Shown here piece after piece: positions 58,303 to 64,000 of a DNA stretch of 64,000 nucleotides. A model generated the notes under the pieces. The model saw nothing but the letters and a program-made list of their open reading frames with translations, did not search any database and had not been told where the DNA came from. This DNA comes from Phytophthora colocasiae. Lineage: Eukaryota > Oomycota > Peronosporomycetes > Peronosporales > Peronosporaceae. Positions within the stretch are counted from its first letter, which is position 1, and each line of letters opens with the position of its first letter. Position numbers and translations under genes: made by a program. The DNA lies in assembly GCA_018806915.1 (NCBI GenBank), contig JAGKQI010000031.1:310001-374000 (forward strand), in the 5' to 3' direction.

Positions 58303-61300
58303 CGCTGATAAGTACGTCCGATCCCCTGATGTCCCCCTTCCAGAGTCGTATGGTAGTGGTGGAGGACATCCTGCTGTAGCGTTTCTGGAACTACAAGCCT
58401 CATCAGGCGGTCGCGATCACCACTTGATCTCGGCCCTGGTGGGCAGTAAAACAGCAGATCTTGTCCGTCTACCTCGTACTCGGAGGCGATCTTGGCGTAG
58501 GATACAGATTCGGCTCGAGTAAGATCTGCGATCTGCCCAGCCAGGTACTTCTTTAGTCCGGTGATCCAGACCTCCTCGTCCTGGGCTCGCCTGATCCGAT
58601 CAATTCGCATCTCCCGGATCAGTTCCTGTCGCAGGACAGCGGCACCGGGTCGCGCCCGGGCTGCACGCGTGGCTACTGCCGACACTTGCGCAGTTCGACC
58701 TTCAACTCGAGGGACCAACACCTCATCAAGCCGATTTAGGGTGATCAGATCGCACCGATCTGCCTCGTCGTAGACCTCGATCCCGCTTCCCCGTTGCAGT
58801 GCGGCACTCGCCAAGCTATCTGCGCTCCCATTCCAGTCTCTCTTCACATGGACCAGCTCATGATCTCCCCAATTCCGCAAGTGATCTAGCACCTTCTGTT
58901 TCAGTAACGTCAATCCTGGCGCCTTACAGTCGATCTCGCCTCGGACTTGTCGGATCACGAGGTTCGAATCGCCACAAACGACCAAACGGCGGCGTTCTAA
59001 CTGTGTGATCATGCTAAGACCCAGCAAGAGTCCACGGTATTCCGCTTCATTGACAGTAAGGCTCTCCGCATAGTCCGATCTAGCCTTGATCACTTTCCAC
59101 TCCGGCAAACTCCACACGATCGCGCTGAAAGCGCCTCCTCCTCGTTTCACGCGTGCTGAACCGTCGAAACTTACTACCCATAGCTCCTCACCTGGATCTA
59201 CGGTGGGAATCGGCATCTGGATCTTACGTCTTGGTTCCTTCTGTGGCGCGATCGCGATCAGGGCTTCGTCGATCTCCGATCTAGGCGTTATATTAGCTGC
59301 AATCGCCCCCAGTATCTCATCCTCTCCCTTCGTACACTTCGTGATCTCGAGTGTCCATGGGGACAGTAGAGCAGACCATTGTCCCAGACGTCCTTGGAGG
59401 CCGGCAGACTTGAACAGCCAGGCAAGCGTGGAGTGTCTGGTTAGGACCTGGATCCGACGTCCCACCAACAGGGTGTAGTGTAGATCCAAGATCCGAAGTA
59501 GGGCCAACACCTCCTTTTCGGCAACATTATAGTTTAGCTCGTTCGCCTTCAAGGTTCGGCTGGCAAACGCGACCGGGTGGTAGATCTGGTCGTGTTCCTG
59601 CATCAGTGCGGCGGAAATCGCCCAGTCACTGGCATACACGATCACCACGGGTAACTTCGTCATGTCGAAGTGACGAAGTATCGGGGTCGACGCGATCTTG
59701 GTTTTCAAGGCTGTAAACGCCCTGTGTGCCCTACCCCACCTTTCGTCGCCAGCTCTTTGGGCCAGATTGGCTTCGACCTTGCTTGAACAGGGGGGAGGCA
59801 TCGCCCCCAAGTCAGGATCCGGTGTACTATCCCCTTTTTGAGTCGAGGTGTCGGGTGATCCATCCTGATTCGGCTTAAGCGCAACGGGATCTCGATTGAT
59901 CGGGTCCGTACTATCCATGATCTTTCGAAGATCTGGTCGCTTCTTCAGTTCTGCGAACTCCACCTCACGTAGTTCATATAGGACCGATGCATAGATCGCA
60001 TAATCCTCGATGAACCGACTGTAGTAATTCAAACTTCCCAGGAACGATTGCATGGATCGGAGTGACCCAGGGAATGGTAGATCCGTCAGAGACTTCAGGT
60101 CTTTCGGGTTTGCCTCCAATCCGTCGATCGACACTTTGTGTCCGAGATATTCCACCTTATCCATGCCCCAGAAGCTCTTCGCCACACTAATCGAGAGATT
60201 CCACTTATCACAGGCCTCCAATAGGTCTTCCACCCGATCGCACATTTGATCCCATGTTCCAGCCGTGATCAAGATATCGTCGATGTATGATCTCCGTCCT
60301 AGAACCGACGGGCGACCAGGATCCTCCGGGATTCCTGATTCAAACACATCTGCAGAGTCTTCCGTATTCCCTGACTGGGAGATCTTCAAAAATCCATATA
60401 GGGCGTTGTCCACAAGACGTTGATAGATCTGAGGGGCGTTCTTCAGCCCGAACGGCATGCGATTCCACTCGAAGAGGCCGAACGGGGTGATGAAAGCTGA
60501 GATTGCGCGAGCTCGATCGGTCATTGATACGACCCAGAATCCACTTGCCATGTCTAATGAACAATACCACAGAACCTTGTCAAGATCTTCTAACAGGTCA
60601 TTGATCAGAGACATTGGGTAGATCATCAGCCTCGTGAGACCGTTCACCAGCCGATAATCGATACATAGTCGGATAGCTACGCCGTTCTTCTTGATGATCA
60701 CCACGATCGGAGACGCCCATGGCGATGTCGATGGCCGAATGATCTTGGCGGCTAGGAGTCCTTTGATAAGATCCGATACTTTCTCGCGGAACTGTGGCGC
60801 CACCTTTCGGACTCGTTGTGCAATCGGCTTTGCACCACCTACGTCGATATCGCATATAACACTCTTGGCCGCTGGAGGAAGTGCGTTTCCTTTCCCGATC
60901 AGGAGATGTCGCTTCTTCCAAATAATCTGTCGAAGTTTCTCGATCTCCTCCTGGGTAGCCGATCCCGGATTTCCTACTTGCAGATCTTCAATCCTGACTT
61001 CTTCAGTGGTGGAGATCTGGATCTCTGGTACTACTGCGAGATTATCGCCTAGATCTTCGGCCGAAAAATCGCCACTTTCGTGTAGGTGGGTCTGATCGGC
61101 GTTCTCGATCCCTTCAGGAGATGTCGGATCGGGTTCGTTCGTTAATGGATCAGGGAGTCTATCGTCCTTGGCCGTCAGGATCGGGGTGTCCTCAGACGTG
61201 GGGCCGGCGTCAGCGTCGGGGACATGTTTGATCTCGATTTTAAAATCTGGTTTTTCTGTTTTTACCTCGATCTCTTCTTCGCATGTCCGATCTGTCCGAT

Positions 61301-62678
61301 CTGGGGCCTGATCTGGCAAGCTTTCATTCGTCTCAGTCTCACCGCCCCCAGCTTCGCCACTCGGGGTCTTGTCGGAACTGATCGTAATCGGTGAGGTATC
61401 CATGGGATCCGGTTGGGGATCGATGAATGCGACCTTGACTTCGGCCGCATCGGTTGGTAGTCGAGGTCCTAATGTCGATATTGGCGTAGGATCAGGATCG
61501 GTCTTGGTCGTCCCACCTCGGCGGAGTATGGATCGCGGCGTAACGTAGGTCGGCCGCTCGACCGACGGTAAGGGGATCTCTACGGATTCCTGAGGTTCTG
61601 GTCTTGCGTCCACAGTCGCTTCTAGAGCTAGATTCTGCCACTCCATGTAACGTCGGGATCCGATCGACACAAACCCGGGGAATCGAGGTACTTTTTTCTG
61701 ATCAAGTACCATTCCGACATGTAATCTGTGATCCAATCGTAAAATCTTCTCGCTCAAATTCGTGATCACTAAGTACCGAGTTCGGCCGGGTCCATTTACC
61801 ACGGTAGGTACCCATCGATCGCCTCTGGTCACCCACAATTTCTCCGTCGCCGATAATTTCACTCTCGATGCGGTCTCTTCAGATCCCCCAACTGGGATAT
61901 GTAGATCTTCCTCCAATTTTACCGATCTTACCTTCTCCCCGTATAATCTCTTGCGACCACTAAGTGGGATCCCCACTTCATTAGGTAAGCACATCGATCC
62001 CTCCGCTAGATCCATCCGGACCCCAGCCGGGATCATGAAATCCATACCCAGGATCGCATCTTGTCCGGATAGATCTCCGATCCAAATATCGAAAAAGTAG
62101 ACCAAATATCCCGCAAGCGTGATCTTGATCCTCGTTCTCCCTTCGGTGGTATACACATTGTCACCGATCCCAACACACTCCTGTCTCTGACTAGTGTCAA
62201 AGTGGCACCCAACCTTACGAGCAAAGGTGGTATCCAAGATGGATACCTCGGCGCCAGTGTCCAGAAGCAAAATCGCTCTTTCATGATTGATCTTGCCTGG
62301 GATCTTGGCTTGGCGGAACCATTTTCCTGGTGCGTGGTATTTCCAATACCCCCTGGATTCTCCTTCCTTGAGATCCAAAGCCACTTCCGCACCAGATCGC
62401 GAGAACTCATCGATCCGGGGAAGACTCGCGATCTTAGCAGTATACGAATGCAACTTACATGTATTACCGCGCAGATCCGAATTCTCCCTATCTTGATCTC
62501 TCGATTTCTTGCTCACATATGCATAGATGCAGTACTCAGAACGCTCGGCTCGTACCGGTTTCCAAACCGGCGAGCGTCCTAGTTTAACATCTTTTCCACC
62601 TTCTCGGGGAACAATCCGGCATGTCGGGTCGGGTCGTACCACTTGCGGATCTGGTTGTAGAATTCTTCCATGGGGCAT
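58248..62678 (-). CDS. Gypsy pol 5' part: protease, RT, RNase H, second RNase H
   Basis: 1,476 codons open from 62678, overlapping gag by 100 nt in the -1 frame, so expression presumably uses -1 frameshifting. Order: aspartic protease (AILLLDTGAEVSILDT); a long Pro/Asp/Glu linker; RT (AIRLCIDYRLVNGLTRLMIY, WYCSLDMASGFWVV, FGLFEWNRMPFGLKNAPQIY, and YIDD in place of the usual Y[VAL]DD); the RT-linked RNase H (PVVIVYASDWAISAALMQE); then a second RNase H (LWVVSFDGSARVKRGGGAFS, TVNEAEYRGLLLGL, VVCGDSNLVIRQV, HVKRDWNGSADSLASAA). The extra domain is of the type described in plant Tat-lineage and some oomycete elements. It ends at 58248 because of the frameshift near 58302. Confidence 0.9.
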   Translation of the reverse strand: MPHGRILQPDPQVVRPDPTCRIVPREGGKDVKLGRSPVWKPVRAERSEYCIYAYVSKKSRDQDRENSDLRGNTCKLHSYTAKIASLPRIDEFSRSGAEVALDLKEGESRGYWKYHAPGKWFRQAKIPGKINHERAILLLDTGAEVSILDTTFARKVGCHFDTSQRQECVGIGDNVYTTEGRTRIKITLAGYLVYFFDIWIGDLSGQDAILGMDFMIPAGVRMDLAEGSMCLPNEVGIPLSGRKRLYGEKVRSVKLEEDLHIPVGGSEETASRVKLSATEKLWVTRGDRWVPTVVNGPGRTRYLVITNLSEKILRLDHRLHVGMVLDQKKVPRFPGFVSIGSRRYMEWQNLALEATVDARPEPQESVEIPLPSVERPTYVTPRSILRRGGTTKTDPDPTPISTLGPRLPTDAAEVKVAFIDPQPDPMDTSPITISSDKTPSGEAGGGETETNESLPDQAPDRTDRTCEEEIEVKTEKPDFKIEIKHVPDADAGPTSEDTPILTAKDDRLPDPLTNEPDPTSPEGIENADQTHLHESGDFSAEDLGDNLAVVPEIQISTTEEVRIEDLQVGNPGSATQEEIEKLRQIIWKKRHLLIGKGNALPPAAKSVICDIDVGGAKPIAQRVRKVAPQFREKVSDLIKGLLAAKIIRPSTSPWASPIVVIIKKNGVAIRLCIDYRLVNGLTRLMIYPMSLINDLLEDLDKVLWYCSLDMASGFWVVSMTDRARAISAFITPFGLFEWNRMPFGLKNAPQIYQRLVDNALYGFLKISQSGNTEDSADVFESGIPEDPGRPSVLGRRSYIDDILITAGTWDQMCDRVEDLLEACDKWNLSISVAKSFWGMDKVEYLGHKVSIDGLEANPKDLKSLTDLPFPGSLRSMQSFLGSLNYYSRFIEDYAIYASVLYELREVEFAELKKRPDLRKIMDSTDPINRDPVALKPNQDGSPDTSTQKGDSTPDPDLGAMPPPCSSKVEANLAQRAGDERWGRAHRAFTALKTKIASTPILRHFDMTKLPVVIVYASDWAISAALMQEHDQIYHPVAFASRTLKANELNYNVAEKEVLALLRILDLHYTLLVGRRIQVLTRHSTLAWLFKSAGLQGRLGQWSALLSPWTLEITKCTKGEDEILGAIAANITPRSEIDEALIAIAPQKEPRRKIQMPIPTVDPGEELWVVSFDGSARVKRGGGAFSAIVWSLPEWKVIKARSDYAESLTVNEAEYRGLLLGLSMITQLERRRLVVCGDSNLVIRQVRGEIDCKAPGLTLLKQKVLDHLRNWGDHELVHVKRDWNGSADSLASAALQRGSGIEVYDEADRCDLITLNRLDEVLVPRVEGRTAQVSAVATRAARARPGAAVLRQELIREMRIDRIRRAQDEEVWITGLKKYLAGQIADLTRAESVSYAKIASEYEVDGQDLLFYCPPGPRSSGDRDRLMRLVVPETLQQDVLHHYHTTLEGGHQGIGRTYQRSEIISIGGDYIGACSDT

Positions 62679-63979
62679 TCTCCAGCTTCATGGATCTCCC
62701 CACAACCACGGCAGGTATACAGACAGCGATCCGTTGGGTGACCACTCTTCCCGCACTTTTCACAGGTTAGACGTCTCCAGCAGTCCAGATCCGTATGCTT
62801 CCGCGATCCACAGTGTGAACAGCGACCTCGATCGTGGTCTGATGTACCCCTGCGATCCGCGATCCGGCCTCGATCTTGCGCGTTCGCCTGCGATCGCGAC
62901 TGATCCTGCTGGTGGGGAACGCCCCCAGTGCCGATCTGCTTGTCTTCCGACGCAGCAAGATATATCCTCCGGAGATCGCCTTCAGAATCGGATCCGTCCG
63001 ATCCGGATATTTCCTCTGATTCCGAGCTCGGATCCTGGGTTTGGATCGCCCGTACCACCGCCCGGGTGGGTGCCGCCGGGGCACTGGCCGGTGCCTTTTG
63101 TCGGTACTTCGATCCGAACGCAGATTTACGCTGTCTGCTTTTCGCCCGTTCCCGGGCACGAAGTACTTCCTCAAGTTCATCGACGTCATTCAGCCGGAGT
63201 AGGGTCAGCCGGTCAGCTAACTCCGGATCTCCCAATGTCTCGATATAGTGATCTACATGTTCCCGGCGGGCCTTAGGGCTCCCATCCTTGATTTTCAGTC
63301 TAGCACGTAACGCCGCCACGTTGAGCCGGTAGAGATAGTCAAAAAGGGGAGTCTCTTCCGATCGCTTGCGAGCGTGATAGTATTGCCACGCGACCGACAT
63401 ACCCAACCCACAATACTGGGTCTGGAAACTGTCCAACAGATCTGCCCACTTGGTTTTCGTCGTTCGACTGAGCTGCCTGTACCAGTTCTTTGCCGGTCCC
63501 ACCATCATATCTGCAAATGTGAGGCATTTCTCTTCTTCCGTAGCCTGATCGCGCTGAAATGCTGACTTGACTTTACTGATCCAGGTCCGAGCGCGATCTT
63601 CGTCCAGATCTTTACCCGCAAAATCTTTCAGATCCGAGATCGCTGAGATCCGGACCCGCTGGATCATCGACGATCCTCCTTGACCGATTGCCGCGGATGC
63701 GATCGCTGCTCGGCTCGACATCTGTCCACCAGAACTTGGTATGCCCATATCGTCCGGATCGTATTCCCATGCATCCGGATCCGAGGCCGTAACGGACTCC
63801 ATTTCAACATCCAACTCCCCTTTGATCGGCGATCGGGGTGTCGCGAGATTCCGTTCTTTTAAGAAACGATCCATCGCCATTTGAAAGTAGTCGTCCAACT
63901 TGTTGCTCGATCCAGTGGAATTAGTCGTTGGCGCGGTCTGGTCCGTCCGGATTCGGCGATTTTCTTGCTGATCGGGCAT
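62579..63979 (-). CDS. Gypsy gag polyprotein
   Basis: 466 aa from the ATG at 63979 (MPDQQENRRIRTDQTAPTTN), complete. The capsid-like retrotransposon-gag region at about 110-260 contains ARTWISKVKSAFQRDQATEE, NWYRQLSRTTKTKWADLLDS and FDYLYRLNVAALRARLKI. A basic/acidic linker precedes Cys/His knuckles (CSHCGSRKHTDLDC, CEKCGKSGHPTDRC, CRGCGEIHEAGEC) at about 390-440. It assembles the virus-like particle and packages RNA. The stop lies inside the pol overlap. Confidence 0.9.
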   Translation of the reverse strand: MPDQQENRRIRTDQTAPTTNSTGSSNKLDDYFQMAMDRFLKERNLATPRSPIKGELDVEMESVTASDPDAWEYDPDDMGIPSSGGQMSSRAAIASAAIGQGGSSMIQRVRISAISDLKDFAGKDLDEDRARTWISKVKSAFQRDQATEEEKCLTFADMMVGPAKNWYRQLSRTTKTKWADLLDSFQTQYCGLGMSVAWQYYHARKRSEETPLFDYLYRLNVAALRARLKIKDGSPKARREHVDHYIETLGDPELADRLTLLRLNDVDELEEVLRARERAKSRQRKSAFGSKYRQKAPASAPAAPTRAVVRAIQTQDPSSESEEISGSDGSDSEGDLRRIYLAASEDKQIGTGGVPHQQDQSRSQANAQDRGRIADRRGTSDHDRGRCSHCGSRKHTDLDCWRRLTCEKCGKSGHPTDRCLYTCRGCGEIHEAGECPMEEFYNQIRKWYDPTRHAGLFPEKVEKMLN

Positions 63980-64000
63980 CTTGACCTCCAGCTTCGCAGC

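Larger units (their letters stand above)
52485..64000 (-). mobile_element. Ty3/gypsy chromodomain retrotransposon with dual RNase H and an antisense ORF
   Basis: Minus-strand gag (63979-62579) and pol (62678-56989) are followed downstream by a 3.3-kb segment carrying a long plus-strand ORF and then the 3' LTR. The 5' LTR and primer-binding site lie beyond 64000. The element is inserted in the copia integrase. One apparent frameshift interrupts pol (near 58302); gag and the antisense ORF are intact. At over 11.5 kb it is larger than a simple gypsy element. Confidence 0.9.

Overview
The window looks like an oomycete nuclear contig, most likely Phytophthora or a close relative. The evidence is short GT-AG introns (60-127 bp), short 5' leaders with oomycete initiator elements (TCATTYY followed by an AWTTT-like block), a bZIP family with an altered DNA-contact residue, and a transposon set typical of these genomes. 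There are no rRNA or tRNA genes, no CRISPR array and no prokaryotic operon features. Coordinates were read by eye and no database search was possible.

Left third (1-24.4 kb): gene-dense host DNA. In order: the N-terminal part of a Sua5/YrdC threonylcarbamoyl-AMP synthase (1-765, minus); four copies of a small secreted Ser/Thr/Ala mucin-like GPI-anchor-type protein (1303, 12403, 13555, 17287), two of them frameshifted; a small TIR element carrying a SANT/Myb-like gene; a five-exon SFT2-like Golgi protein; a tandem pair of AAAP amino-acid transporters; an SNW/SKIP splicing factor with an added RS domain; a GxxExxY-type PD-(D/E)XK protein in a head-to-head pair with a tubulin polyglutamylase-like TTLL; a long coiled-coil protein; and a four-exon PAC1/PSMG1-like proteasome assembly chaperone.

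Middle (24.4-49.2 kb): a bZIP transcription-factor cluster (one broken copy, two intact head-to-head copies and at least three short relics) riddled with transposons. These are a pogo-like relic, a complete-ended piggyBac (TTAA target sites, 15-bp TIRs) with a damaged transposase, a 1.8-kb hAT derivative (8-bp TSD, 17-bp TIRs) inserted at the 5' end of the broken bZIP gene, and a 9.3-kb LINE with an 18-bp target-site duplication and A-rich tail. The LINE's two upstream ORFs (one with a zinc knuckle and an OTU-type protease) and its endonuclease/RT/RNase H ORF are packed with ATGA and TAGTATG junctions.

Right quarter (49.6-64 kb): the 3' half of a copia element interrupted in its integrase by a Ty3/gypsy element that runs off the window. 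The gypsy element reads right to left: gag, then protease-RT-RNase H-second RNase H-integrase-chromodomain. Between pol and the 3' LTR it carries a large ORF on the opposite strand (53840-56635, 931 aa: coiled coil, acidic and Pro-rich linker, C-terminal domain) that I cannot assign. With the OTU-bearing LINE, it is the strongest candidate for little-described biology here.
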